Below, piece after piece: positions 16,461-25,843 of a stretch of 64,000 nucleotides of DNA. Position 1 is the stretch's first letter. The number at the start of each line of letters is the position of its first letter. The translations under genes and the position numbers were made by a program. Source of the stretch: Arthrobacter sp. NicSoilB4 (GTDB lineage: Bacteria; Actinomycetota; Actinomycetes; Actinomycetales; Micrococcaceae); assembly GCF_019977335.1 (NCBI RefSeq), contig NZ_AP024653.1, positions 2,170,001 through 2,234,000 on the forward strand, given 5' to 3'. The notes beneath the pieces are model-generated. The model worked only from the letters and a program-made list of their open reading frames with translations. It was not told the origin of the DNA and did not search any database.

Positions 16461-19400
16461 ATGTTTGGCTGGATCACCCGCTTCAGTCTGCAGTTCCGCA
16501 TCCTGGTGCTCGCCCTCGCGGCCGGAATAATCGCTTTTGGCATCATCAATGTTCCGCGTATCGCCGTGGACACAATGCCCGAATTCGCGCCGGCGCAAGT
16601 CGAAATCCAGACAGAAGCCCTGGGCCTTTCCGCTGTCGAGGTTGAGCAGCTCATTACCTCCCCGATGGAAGCGGACCTACTCAACGGGGTGGCCTGGCTG
16701 GACGAGATCCGCTCGAAATCCGTCCCGGGGCTGTCATCCATCCAACTGGTCTTCGAGCCGGGCACGGATCTGCTGCGGGCACGCCAGCTCGTCGCGGAAC
16801 GGATGACCCAGGCAGTGGCGCTGCCGAATGTATCCGCGCCGCCGCTGATCATGCAGCCCGTCTCCTCCACGAGCCGGGTGCTGATGGTCAAGATGAGTTC
16901 CAAGCAGCTCTCCGGCATCGAGATGTCGGTCCTGGCCCGCTGGAAAATCAAACCGAGGCTGATCGGCATTCCGGGCGTGGCGAACGTTTCCATTTGGGGC
17001 CAGCGCGAGCAGCAGCTCCAGGTTGAGGTCACCCCCACGCAGCTGCGGGACAAGGGCATCACCCTCGAACAGGTCATCAAGACCACCGGCAACGCGGTGT
17101 GGGTTTCGCCGCTGAGTTTCCTCGAAGCGTCCACACCGGGAACCGGCGGTTTCGTCGAGTCTCCCAGTCAGCGCCTCGGCATCCAGCATGTCCTCCCAAT
17201 CCGGACTCCGGCGGACCTTTCCAAGGTCAGCGTGGAGGATTCGACTCCGGCGATGTCGTTGGGCGATATAGCCCAGGTCAGGGAAGACCATCAGCCCCTC
17301 ATCGGCGATGCCGTCGTCGGACAGGACGCCGGGCTGATGCTGGTCATTGAGAAGTTCCCCGGGACCAGCGCAGTGCAGGTCACCGAGAATATTGAGGCCG
17401 CGCTCAAGGATATGGAACCCGGCCTGACCGGAGTCCAGCTGGACACCACCGTGTTTCGCCCGGCGACCGCCGTTCAGGACTCCGTGAGCGGTCTTGGTCT
17501 TGCACTGTTGATCAGCCTGCTGATCGCGGTCGGGCTTTTCTGGCTGCTCTTCCGCTCCTGGCGCGTAGCGGTCATTGCCCTCGCGGCCATCACGACAACC
17601 GTCGTCACGGCCGCTGTGGTCCTATACGCGCAAAACGCCACTCTCAACGTCACGGTCCTGGTCGGCCTGGTCCTTGCCATGTCAGTGATCGTGGGCGACA
17701 TCGTGGAGGACGTCCACGCCCAGCGGCGCAGGCCGCTGGTGACCGAAGCCACGGAAACCGAGGCCACGCTGAGGTCCAGGATCGTGGCGGTCGTCCGGGG
17801 AGTCCGGACCCCGTTGTTCCACGCCTCGCTGATCATGGTGGTGGCCCTCATTCCGACGCTGTTCGTGCCCGGGATCGGCGGCTCCTTCTTTACTCCGCTG
17901 TTCTGGTCCCTGGTGCTGGCTCTCTCGGCCGCCTTGCTCGTCGGACTCTCTGTCACCCCTGTGCTCGCGCATATGCTCCTGCCCCGCGAGACGGCGCAGC
18001 CAAAGGAGCCGGCTGCCGCCGGACGTGCCCGGGCGTACTACGACCGGGCACTCTCGGGCATCCGTTCCCGCCGGACAGTCAGCCTGGTCGCTGTTGCGGT
18101 CGTTGGCGTGCTTGGAATCGCTGCCGGATCCCAGTTGATCGGCAACCGGCCGGTGGTTCCGACCTTGCCGGACAGGACCCTGCTGGTCCAGTGGGACTCC
18201 ATGTCCGGCACGTCCAATGACGAGGTCCGCCGGGTCGCGTCCAAGGCCTCTGACGAACTGAAGGCGCTGCCAGGCGTTTCAGGAGTCGGCGGGCACATCG
18301 GCCGCGCCATCACCTCCGACCAGGTTGTCGGAAACAGCGCCGCCGAGCTGTGGGTATCCATCGCCCCGAATGCCGACTTCGGAGCGACCGAGCAGGCCGT
18401 CCGCGAGGTGGTCCAGGGCTACCCCGGCATCACGAACAACGTTGTGAACTATTCCGAGCAGAAAATCGGCGACATGCACAGCACCCTGGAGCCCGGCTTT
18501 GCGGTCCGCGTCTACGGCACGGAACTGCCGGTCCTGCGGGAGAAAGCCGAAGAAGTCCGAAAAGCCATCGAGAACATCAATGGCGTCAAGAACCCGACGA
18601 TCAACGCCATACCGATGACTCCGATCGTGGAGGTCGAGGTCAATCTCGAGGCTGCCCAGAAGTCCGGCATCAAGCCTGGTGACGCGAGGCGTGCGGCGGC
18701 AACCCTGATGCAGGGGATTGTCGTGGGCAACCTTTTCGAAGAGCAAAAGGTCTTCGAAGTGGTCGTGCGCGGCGCGGTTGACGTCAGGGATGACCTGACC
18801 AGCATCCGTGAACTGCTCCTGGATACTCCCACCGGCGGACACGTCCAGTTGGGCGACATTGCCACCATCCGGATGGTCCCCAACGAAGTGGTCGTCTTGC
18901 ACGATGACACCTCACGGCGGATCGATGTGGTGGCCGATGTCAGCGGACGACCGCTGGCCGACGTGCAGCGCGATATTGAAGCAGCCATCAAGCAGATCCA
19001 GTTCCCGGTGGAATACCACGCAGAGATCCCGGCGAAGTATGCCCAGTTGCAGGCCGCCGACTCCCTTGTCCTGTGGCTTGCAGCGGCCGCCCTCCTCGGG
19101 GTGTTCCTGCTGCTCCAGACGGCGGTGCGGAGCTGGAAGCTGGCGCTCGCCATCTTCCTGTCCCTTCCGGCGGCGCTCTCCGGGGCGGCCGTGGCAGCCT
19201 GGATCGGGAGTGCGGCGATGTCCTGGATTGCCATGACCGCCTTCGCCGCTGTCCTTGCCATTGCCGCCCGCAACGCAACGTTGCTCTCGGCCCGTGCCGA
19301 TGAGCTGTGGCGTTCCCAGCCGCAAACGTCTCGCGCTAAGGCCGTCATGACGGCAGCCCGGGACCGGGTATCACCGGTCCTCAAAGCCGCCTTGATCACC

Positions 19401-19634
19401 CTGCTGGTGCTGATACCACCCGCACTGATTGGCGGCGTCGGCCATGCGGTGATACTCCCGATGTTGCTGATCATCGGCGGAGGCCTCGTGACCACAACGC
19501 TTGTGGCGCTCCTGGTGCTCCCCCTGCTGGCCCTCTGGTTCGGTCCCCGTACCGCACCTGAAGATTGGTCGGAAGTTTACGAGGCGGAAGAGCCTGTTCA
19601 ACCCGTTACGCAGGAAAAGGTGGAAGTAAAATGA
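16461..19634 (+). CDS. RND-family transporter permease with altered transmembrane motif
   Basis: 1057-residue inner-membrane permease of the heavy-metal (CusA/CzcA-like) RND type by overall sequence: FRILVLALAAGIIAFG at the N-terminus, DTMPEFAPAQVEIQTEALGLS, GVANVSIWGQREQQLQ, two large extracytoplasmic loops and about 12 membrane segments. The fourth-membrane-segment motif, normally VDDAIxxxEN in this type, reads VGDIVEDVHAQ: the first Asp is Gly and Glu-Asn is replaced by His-Ala. That Asp corresponds to the proton-relay residue of CusA, so this subunit may not be proton-coupled by itself. ATG 16461 gives the family-like N-terminus; GTG 16371 is an alternative. It overlaps the next gene by ATGA. 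Substrate is unknown. Confidence 0.88.
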   Translation: MFGWITRFSLQFRILVLALAAGIIAFGIINVPRIAVDTMPEFAPAQVEIQTEALGLSAVEVEQLITSPMEADLLNGVAWLDEIRSKSVPGLSSIQLVFEPGTDLLRARQLVAERMTQAVALPNVSAPPLIMQPVSSTSRVLMVKMSSKQLSGIEMSVLARWKIKPRLIGIPGVANVSIWGQREQQLQVEVTPTQLRDKGITLEQVIKTTGNAVWVSPLSFLEASTPGTGGFVESPSQRLGIQHVLPIRTPADLSKVSVEDSTPAMSLGDIAQVREDHQPLIGDAVVGQDAGLMLVIEKFPGTSAVQVTENIEAALKDMEPGLTGVQLDTTVFRPATAVQDSVSGLGLALLISLLIAVGLFWLLFRSWRVAVIALAAITTTVVTAAVVLYAQNATLNVTVLVGLVLAMSVIVGDIVEDVHAQRRRPLVTEATETEATLRSRIVAVVRGVRTPLFHASLIMVVALIPTLFVPGIGGSFFTPLFWSLVLALSAALLVGLSVTPVLAHMLLPRETAQPKEPAAAGRARAYYDRALSGIRSRRTVSLVAVAVVGVLGIAAGSQLIGNRPVVPTLPDRTLLVQWDSMSGTSNDEVRRVASKASDELKALPGVSGVGGHIGRAITSDQVVGNSAAELWVSIAPNADFGATEQAVREVVQGYPGITNNVVNYSEQKIGDMHSTLEPGFAVRVYGTELPVLREKAEEVRKAIENINGVKNPTINAIPMTPIVEVEVNLEAAQKSGIKPGDARRAAATLMQGIVVGNLFEEQKVFEVVVRGAVDVRDDLTSIRELLLDTPTGGHVQLGDIATIRMVPNEVVVLHDDTSRRIDVVADVSGRPLADVQRDIEAAIKQIQFPVEYHAEIPAKYAQLQAADSLVLWLAAAALLGVFLLLQTAVRSWKLALAIFLSLPAALSGAAVAAWIGSAAMSWIAMTAFAAVLAIAARNATLLSARADELWRSQPQTSRAKAVMTAARDRVSPVLKAALITLLVLIPPALIGGVGHAVILPMLLIIGGGLVTTTLVALLVLPLLALWFGPRTAPEDWSEVYEAEEPVQPVTQEKVEVK

Positions 19635-20083
19635 CCAGCCAAAAGCCCCAACGGCGTCTGCCCCTGGCGGCCGCTGCCTGTGCCCTTCTCTTGAGCCTCA
19701 CGGCCTGCGCCCAGTCCGCTGCGGTGACACCCGCGGCGGCCGGTGAAGCCCCCGCCAAAGTCGAGAAAAACGCCACGACGGGCATCGCCAAGCTGACCGT
19801 GACCGAACACGGTCTGGCCCGCATCGACCTGAAGACGGAACCGGTCACGGCGGGCACGGGCACGGACGTGCTGCTGCCCTATGCCTCGCTGTTATACGAC
19901 GCCAACGGCAAGACGTGGGTCTACACCAACCCCGCACCGCGGGTATTTGAGCGCCAGGCAGTCACCGTCGCCAAAGTCGAGGCAGGTGTGGTCACGGCCA
20001 GCGCCGGCCCCGCCGTGGGGACTCCCGTCGTCACGGTGGGCGCGGTAGAGCTCTTCGGCACCGAGTTCAACACGGGCAAATGA
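19631..20083 (+). CDS. Short lipoprotein resembling the C-terminal part of an RND membrane-fusion adaptor
   Basis: 150 residues: a basic N-terminus, a hydrophobic segment and the lipobox LTAC (signal peptidase II site, Cys near residue 27), then a domain with LPYASLLYDANGKTWVYTNPAPRVFERQAV and ending GTPVVTVGAVELFGTEFNTG. The second part looks like the membrane-proximal C-terminal domain of CusB/CzcB-type adaptors. The lipoyl and long coiled-coil hairpin domains that reach the outer-membrane channel are missing. It lies between two RND permeases, overlapping the first (ATGA) and ending one base before the second, so all three are translationally coupled. The lipid anchor would hold it on the outer face of the cytoplasmic membrane. 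Confidence 0.78.
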   Translation: MTSQKPQRRLPLAAAACALLLSLTACAQSAAVTPAAAGEAPAKVEKNATTGIAKLTVTEHGLARIDLKTEPVTAGTGTDVLLPYASLLYDANGKTWVYTNPAPRVFERQAVTVAKVEAGVVTASAGPAVGTPVVTVGAVELFGTEFNTGK

Positions 20084-20084
20084 C

Positions 20085-23000
20085 ATGCGCCGGATAGTCG
20101 CAGCCAGCCTGAAGTTCAGATCGATCATCATCGCGCTGGCGGCGGCGCTGATGATCGTGGGCGGCGCGCAACTCAGCAGTGCCTCGGTGGACGTGTTCCC
20201 CGAGTTCGCGCCGCCGAAGGTCGAGGTCCAGACAGCCTGCCTGGGACTTACCGCCGCCGAGGTCGAGGAACTGGTTTCGGTTCCCATGGAGGAAGCGTTC
20301 AACGGGATCGCCGGCCTGGACCACATGAGGTCCAAATCGGTGCCCCAGCTTTCGTCGATTGTGATGGAATTCGAGAACGGCACTGATCTGCTCACCGCCC
20401 GGCAACTGGTGTCCGAGCGCATGGCGACGGTTATCCCGACCCTGCCCACCTGGGCCGCACCGCCGCTGATGCTGCAGCCCCTGTCCTCCACCAGCCGGGT
20501 CATGAAGATCGGCCTGTCCTCGGACACCCGGTCGCTCATCGAAATGTCCATGATTTCCTACTGGAACATCAGGGCCCATCTGCTGCGCGTTCCGGGGGTG
20601 GCCAATGTCGCCATCTGGGGCGAACGCCTCCAGATGCTCCAGGTGCAGGTGGATCCGGCCCGGCTGGCAGCCAACAATGTCACCTTGGAAACCGTGATGA
20701 GCTCAACGTCCGATGCCCTGGACGCGGGCCTGCTGCACTACTCCCCCGGCGCCCTCATCGGAACGGGCGGTTCGCTCGACACGCCCAGCCAGTCCATTGG
20801 CATCCGTCACGTCCAGGCCATCACGTCGCCGGAAGAACTGGCGAAGGTGGCGGTGACGGACCGTGAGGGACAGGCGCCGCTGCGGCTGGCGGACGTCGCC
20901 AACGTAGTGGAGGACCACCAGCAGCTGATCGGCGACGCGGTGATCAATGGCGGTCCCGGGCTCATGCTGATCGTTGAGAAGCTCCCCTGGGGCAACACCC
21001 TCGAAGTGACGCGCGGGGTGGAAGAGGCGCTGAAGCAACTCGAACCAGGCCTCACCGGGATTGCCGTGGACACCACGATATTCCGCCCGGCGACCTTCAT
21101 CGAGGAATCCCTCGGCAACCTGGGCGTGGCCCTTCTGCTGGGCTGCCTGCTGGTCATCCTGGTGCTGAGCGTCTTCCTCTTCCAGTGGCGGACGGCGCTG
21201 GTCAGCGTCATGGCCATACCGTTGTCGCTGACGGCCGCGGCCCTGGTCCTCTATTGGACCGGGGGCACGATTAATACGATGGTGCTTGCGGGGCTGGTGA
21301 TTGCCGTCGGGGTGGTGGTGGACGATGCCATTATCGACGTCGAAAACATCGTCCGGCGGCTCCGGCACCACCGTGCCAGCGGCGGCACCGAAAGCACCGC
21401 CAGGGTCGTGGTGAACGCCTCGCTCGAGGTCCGGGGCCCGATTGTCTATGCCACGTTGATCATCGTCGCCGCGACGGTGCCGATCTTCTTCCTCGACGGG
21501 TTGACCGGGGCGTTCTTCCGCCCGCTGGCCACCTCCTACACCCTCGCGGTGATGGCGTCCATGGTGGTTGCGCTGACCGTCACGCCGGCGATGGCCTACA
21601 TCTTCCTCAGGAACGCCAAACTGGAAGACAAGGATCCGCCCGTGGTCAGGGTGCTGAAGCGCTGGTACGGCCACCTGCTCCGGCCTATGGTCCGGCGTCC
21701 CGCCCCGGGGTACCTTGCCCTGGGCGCCCTGGGCGTGATCGGCCTTGTACTGGCACCCCTGCTGGGCCAATCCTTGCTCCCGTCCTTCAAGGAGCGTGAC
21801 TTCCTGATGCACTGGCTCACGCAGCCCGGCACGTCCAATTCCGAGGAAGTCCGGGTCAGCCAGCTCGCCTGCAAGGAACTCATGACGATTAAGGGAGTCA
21901 ACAACTGTGGGTCCCACATTGGCCAGGCGTTCAACGCCGATGAAGTCGTGGGCGTCTACTTCGGGGAGAACTGGATCAGCGTTGACCCTGCGGTGGACTA
22001 TGACGAGACTCTGGCCGCCGTGCAGGAGGTCGTGAGTGGCTACCCCGGAATCGTGCGGGACGTCCAGACGTACCTCAAGGAGCGCATCCGCGAGGTCCTG
22101 ACAGGCACCGGCTACGCCGTCGTCGTGCGCGTCTATGGCGACGACTTGGGCACCCTGAAAGCGGAGGCCGACAAGATAAAGGGCATCCTGGGCGGCATCG
22201 ACGGGGCCATCGGCGCAAAGGTGGCCCTCCAGGCCAACATTCCGCAAATCAACGTGGAAGTGAATCTGGATGCCGCAAAACGCTACGGGCTGAAGCCCGG
22301 CGACGTGCGACGTGCCGCCGCCACCCTGGTCGCCGGAGAGGAAGTCGGCGACGTCTATCGGGATGGCAAGGCCTACGACGTGCAGGTGTGGAGCGCGCCG
22401 GAAACCCGGACCAGCGTCACCAGCATCGAGAACCTCCCGCTCGACACCCCATCCGGGGAAAGGATCCGGATGGCTGACGTCGCCACGATTTCGGTCAAAC
22501 CCACCCCCAATGTCATCGAGCGGTCGGAGGGATCCAGGCGCATCGATGTCAGTGCCAACGTCAAGGAAGGCGACCTGGCCAAGGTTGTGGAGAAGCTGAA
22601 GTCCGAAATGGAGACGGTCCAGTTCCCGGTCGGCTACGAGGCGGTTGTCCTCGGCGAATACGCCGAACGCCAGGCAGCCTCGCAGCGCCTGCTGCTTTAC
22701 TCGGCGGGCGCGGTCATCGTGGTCTTCCTCCTGCTCCAGGCGGCATTCCGGAGCTGGCGGCTGGCCATCCTGGCCATCCTGACGCTGCCGGTCGCATTGG
22801 TGGGGGGTGTGATTGCCGCCCACCTCAGCGGCGGCATCCTGTCGCTGGGATCCCTGGTCGGATTCCTGACGCTGATGGGCATCGCCGCCCGCAACGGCAT
22901 CCTGCTCATCAACCACTGCCAGCACCTGGAGGAGTTCGAGGGCATGGCCTTCGGACCTGCCCTCGTGCTGCGCGGGGCCGCCGAGCGCTTGTCGCCGATT

Positions 23001-23228
23001 CTGATGACCACCCTCGCTACCGCACTGGCACTTGTGCCGCTGGTGGTGATGGGGAACATCCCCGGCCATGAGATTGAACATCCCATGGCGGTGGTGATTC
23101 TGGGCGGCCTTGTCACGTCGACACTGGTCAACCTGTTCATCGTCCCATCGCTGTACCTGCGGTTCGCCAAGAAGGGTCCGAAGCGTGAGCGCCGGCCCAA
23201 CCAGCCCCAGCCGGCCCCGGCCGTCTAG
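20085..23228 (+). CDS. RND-family heavy-metal-type (CzcA/CusA-like) permease
   Basis: 1047-residue RND permease, full length. N-terminal membrane segment (FRSIIIALAAALMIVGGAQL), then DVFPEFAPPKVEVQTACLGLT, typical of the HME-RND group. The fourth-segment motif is intact: GVVVDDAIIDVENIVRRL, with the Asp and Glu-Asn expected for proton coupling. Near the C-terminus are IAARNGILLINHCQHLEE and GNIPGHEIEHPMAVVILGGLV, both conserved in that group. Together with the first permease, which lacks these residues, it could form a mixed complex, as MdtB and MdtC do. Metal as substrate is suggested only by the family; no metal regulator is nearby. Confidence 0.92.
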   Translation: MRRIVAASLKFRSIIIALAAALMIVGGAQLSSASVDVFPEFAPPKVEVQTACLGLTAAEVEELVSVPMEEAFNGIAGLDHMRSKSVPQLSSIVMEFENGTDLLTARQLVSERMATVIPTLPTWAAPPLMLQPLSSTSRVMKIGLSSDTRSLIEMSMISYWNIRAHLLRVPGVANVAIWGERLQMLQVQVDPARLAANNVTLETVMSSTSDALDAGLLHYSPGALIGTGGSLDTPSQSIGIRHVQAITSPEELAKVAVTDREGQAPLRLADVANVVEDHQQLIGDAVINGGPGLMLIVEKLPWGNTLEVTRGVEEALKQLEPGLTGIAVDTTIFRPATFIEESLGNLGVALLLGCLLVILVLSVFLFQWRTALVSVMAIPLSLTAAALVLYWTGGTINTMVLAGLVIAVGVVVDDAIIDVENIVRRLRHHRASGGTESTARVVVNASLEVRGPIVYATLIIVAATVPIFFLDGLTGAFFRPLATSYTLAVMASMVVALTVTPAMAYIFLRNAKLEDKDPPVVRVLKRWYGHLLRPMVRRPAPGYLALGALGVIGLVLAPLLGQSLLPSFKERDFLMHWLTQPGTSNSEEVRVSQLACKELMTIKGVNNCGSHIGQAFNADEVVGVYFGENWISVDPAVDYDETLAAVQEVVSGYPGIVRDVQTYLKERIREVLTGTGYAVVVRVYGDDLGTLKAEADKIKGILGGIDGAIGAKVALQANIPQINVEVNLDAAKRYGLKPGDVRRAAATLVAGEEVGDVYRDGKAYDVQVWSAPETRTSVTSIENLPLDTPSGERIRMADVATISVKPTPNVIERSEGSRRIDVSANVKEGDLAKVVEKLKSEMETVQFPVGYEAVVLGEYAERQAASQRLLLYSAGAVIVVFLLLQAAFRSWRLAILAILTLPVALVGGVIAAHLSGGILSLGSLVGFLTLMGIAARNGILLINHCQHLEEFEGMAFGPALVLRGAAERLSPILMTTLATALALVPLVVMGNIPGHEIEHPMAVVILGGLVTSTLVNLFIVPSLYLRFAKKGPKRERRPNQPQPAPAV

Positions 23229-23265
23229 CCGCAACCACCACCATTTGAAGAAAGAAGCCAGTGAC

Positions 23266-24180
23266 ATGGCCTTACCAGGCAAACGCTTCACGGCCTACGG
23301 CTCCGCAATCCTGCTGGTGCTGGCCACGCTGACCGTGACGACGGCGGCCACAGCCGCCGCCGCCCCGGGTCCAAAGGAATTCTGCGGACCCGGCTCTGAG
23401 ATCGATTTCGATCCCTGGGAGTTCCCCGCATCGCCGAAGATCGACAACAAATGGTTTCCGCTCAAGCCGGGAATGCAGTTCACCACGGATGGCACCGTCA
23501 AGTCGGCGGACGGGACCAGCGCTCATAAGGTGGTTCATACCGTCACCGGGCTGACCAAGGTCATCGACGGTGTGAACACCCTGGTCATGTGGGACCGGGA
23601 CTACTCCGACGACGTACTGGCCGAATCCGAACTGGCATTCTTCGCCCAGTCGAAGGACGGCGACGTCTGGCTCTTCGGCGAGTATCCGGAGGAGTATGAG
23701 AACGGCAAATTTGTGGGTGCGCCCAGCACCTTCATAAGCGGGATCGCCAAGGCGCAGGCCGGAATCGCGATGCAGGGACGTCCGCGGACCGGCACGCCGG
23801 CATACGTCCAGGCTTATGCGCCCAAAGTCGATTTCCTCGACTGCGGCGACGTGATCGAAACGAACCGGCACGTCTGCGTTCCGACAGGATGCTACGACGA
23901 TGTGCTGGTGATCGACGAATTCAATCCGCTGGATCCGCCCAGCGCCGGCCACCAGCGGAAGTTCTACTCCGCCGGCACCGGGCTCGTGCGGGTGACCGCC
24001 GACGGCGGTGACCAGCAGGAGACCATGGACCTGGTCAAGATCCGGAAGCTCAGCGATGCGCAGCTCAGGAACGTCAACGAGCAGGCGCTGGAACTGGACA
24101 ACCACGCCTACAAAGTCAGCCCGGATGTGTATGCCAAGACGCCCCGCGCCGTTGAGGTAGCTCCCCGTCACGGGGACTGA
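23266..24180 (+). CDS. Secreted protein of unknown function at the end of the RND operon
   Basis: 304 residues with a clear Sec signal peptide (RFTAYGSAILLVLATLTVTT, then an Ala-rich region; cleavage probably near AAAA-AP around residue 32). The mature part has NKWFPLKPGMQFTTDGTVK, VIDGVNTLVMWDRDYSDD, DGDVWLFGEYPEEYENGKFVGAP and RKFYSAGTGLVRV; it has Cys near the N-terminus and a CVPTGCYDDV pair. Sequences of this appearance occur as uncharacterised secreted proteins in other bacteria, but I know no assigned function. It begins 37 bp after the second permease and is followed by a strong terminator, so it belongs to the export operon and may be an extracytoplasmic partner or a substrate. Confidence 0.85.
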   Translation: MALPGKRFTAYGSAILLVLATLTVTTAATAAAAPGPKEFCGPGSEIDFDPWEFPASPKIDNKWFPLKPGMQFTTDGTVKSADGTSAHKVVHTVTGLTKVIDGVNTLVMWDRDYSDDVLAESELAFFAQSKDGDVWLFGEYPEEYENGKFVGAPSTFISGIAKAQAGIAMQGRPRTGTPAYVQAYAPKVDFLDCGDVIETNRHVCVPTGCYDDVLVIDEFNPLDPPSAGHQRKFYSAGTGLVRVTADGGDQQETMDLVKIRKLSDAQLRNVNEQALELDNHAYKVSPDVYAKTPRAVEVAPRHGD

Positions 24181-24209
24181 CGTCCCCGCCCTCTGCGGGG
24201 GCCAACAGG

Positions 24210-24244
24210 AAAAGCTCCGGCCAGCCTGGCTGACCGGAGCTTTT
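24210..24244. terminator. Bidirectional intrinsic terminator
   Basis: AAAAGCTCCGG and CCGGAGCTTTT form an 11-bp stem with an A-run on the left and a T-run on the right. It ends both the RND operon (plus) and glpF-glpK (minus). Confidence 0.9.
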
Positions 24245-24273
24245 CCTTGGCCTGCGGGAGGCCGTTGGCGCCG

Positions 24274-25788
24274 CTACTTGACGTCGTCGTCCACCCAGTC
24301 CATGGACTTGGTGACGGCCTTCTTCCAAAGGCGCATCTGGCGCTCCCGCTCGGACTGGTCCATCGTCGGCTCCCAGCGCTTGTCCTCGGACCAGTTGGCC
24401 GAGCATTCGCCCAGGTCCTTCCAGAATCCGACGGCAAGACCGGCTGCGTAGGCGGCACCCAGCGCGGTTGTCTCGACGACCTTGGGCCGGATCACCGGAA
24501 CCCCGAGGATATCCGCCTGGAACTGCATCAGAGCGTCGTTGGCGACCATGCCGCCGTCGACCTTCAGCTCGGTCAGGGGCACACCCGAGTCCGCGTTGAC
24601 GGCGTCGAGCACTTCGCGGGTCTGGAATGCCGTAGCCTCCAGCGCCGCGCGGGCGATGTGGTTCTTGTTCACAAAGCGGGTCAGTCCGACGATCGCACCG
24701 CGGGCGTCGGAACGCCAGTAGGGAGCGAACAGGCCGGAGAACGCGGGAACAATGTACACACCGCCGTTGTCCTCGACCGAAGCCGCCAGCGTCTCCACCT
24801 CGGGGGCGCTGCTGATCATGCCAAGGTTGTCACGCAGCCACTGCACGAGCGAGCCGGTGACGGCGATGGAGCCTTCCAGGGCATAGTGCGGAGCGGAGTC
24901 CCCGAGCTTGTAGCCGACCGTGGTCAGCAGCCCGTTCTTGGAGTGGACGATTTCCTCACCGGTGTTGAAGATGAGGAAGCAGCCCGTGCCGTAGGTGTTC
25001 TTGGCCTCGCCGGCGTCGAACGCCGCCTGTCCGAACGTCGCCGCCTGCTGGTCGCCCAGGATGCCGGCAACAGGAACTTCACGCAGCAGCTGGGAGGTGT
25101 GGACCGTGCCGTAGACCTCCGACGACGACTTGATGGCCGGCATCATGGAGGCCGGAACACCGAAGGCATCCAGGATTTCCCGGTCCCAGGAGAGCGTCTC
25201 CAGGTCCATGAACATGGTCCTCGAGGCGTTGGTGACATCCGTGACGTGGACCCCGCCGTCAGTCCCGCCGGTCAGGTTCCAGAGCACCCAGCAGTCGGTG
25301 TTGCCGAACACCAGGTCCCCGGCCTCGGCCTTGGCGCGGGCGCCCTCGACGTTGTCCAGGATCCACTTGATCTTGGTGCCGGAGAAGTAGGTTGCCAGCG
25401 GCAGGCCCACCTTCTGCTTGAACCGCTCCGGTCCGCCGTCCTTGGCCAGCTCGTCCACGATCGGCTGGGTCCGGGTGTCCTGCCAGACGATCGCGTTGTA
25501 GATCGCCTTGCCGGTGGTCTTGTCCCAGACGACCGCGGTTTCGCGCTGGTTGGTGATGCCGACCGCCGCGATGTCGTGGCGCGTCAGGTTCGCCTTGGAC
25601 AGGGCAGAGGCGATGACCTCGCGGGTGTTGTTCCAGATCTCGGCGGGGTCGTGCTCCACCCAGCCGGCCTGCGGGAAGATCTGCTCGTGTTCCATCTGGC
25701 CCGAGGAGACGATGTGGCCGCTGTGGTCGAACACGATGGCGCGTGTGCTGGTGGTGCCCTGGTCAATGGCGATTACGTACTGGTTCAT
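24274..25788 (-). CDS. glpK: Glycerol kinase
   Basis: Phosphorylates glycerol to sn-glycerol 3-phosphate with ATP; FGGY-family sugar kinase, 504 residues, normal length. Visible motifs: [15 protein letters not shown] (phosphate 1 loop), [22 protein letters not shown], and the C-terminal [20 protein letters not shown] signature. ATG 25788 is chosen because [14 protein letters not shown] is the family N-terminus; the frame extends about 33 codons further upstream without support. It lies 55 bp downstream of glpF. Confidence 0.97.
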   Translation of the reverse strand: MNQYVIAIDQGTTSTRAIVFDHSGHIVSSGQMEHEQIFPQAGWVEHDPAEIWNNTREVIASALSKANLTRHDIAAVGITNQRETAVVWDKTTGKAIYNAIVWQDTRTQPIVDELAKDGGPERFKQKVGLPLATYFSGTKIKWILDNVEGARAKAEAGDLVFGNTDCWVLWNLTGGTDGGVHVTDVTNASRTMFMDLETLSWDREILDAFGVPASMMPAIKSSSEVYGTVHTSQLLREVPVAGILGDQQAATFGQAAFDAGEAKNTYGTGCFLIFNTGEEIVHSKNGLLTTVGYKLGDSAPHYALEGSIAVTGSLVQWLRDNLGMISSAPEVETLAASVEDNGGVYIVPAFSGLFAPYWRSDARGAIVGLTRFVNKNHIARAALEATAFQTREVLDAVNADSGVPLTELKVDGGMVANDALMQFQADILGVPVIRPKVVETTALGAAYAAGLAVGFWKDLGECSANWSEDKRWEPTMDQSERERQMRLWKKAVTKSMDWVDDDVK

Positions 25789-25843
25789 GTTGACGTCCTT
25801 GTCTTTTTTGGCCTGGCAGTTGGATGAATGCGTGCAAGTGGGG

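Noticed and set aside
20703..23291. Long minus-strand open frame opposite the second RND gene
   Set aside because: Composition is His/Gln/Arg-rich as expected for an antisense frame; the RND gene is clear.
16020..24250. Mobile element carrying the RND operon
   Set aside because: No transposase, integrase, direct-repeat ends or tRNA target; base composition looks like that of the neighbours.
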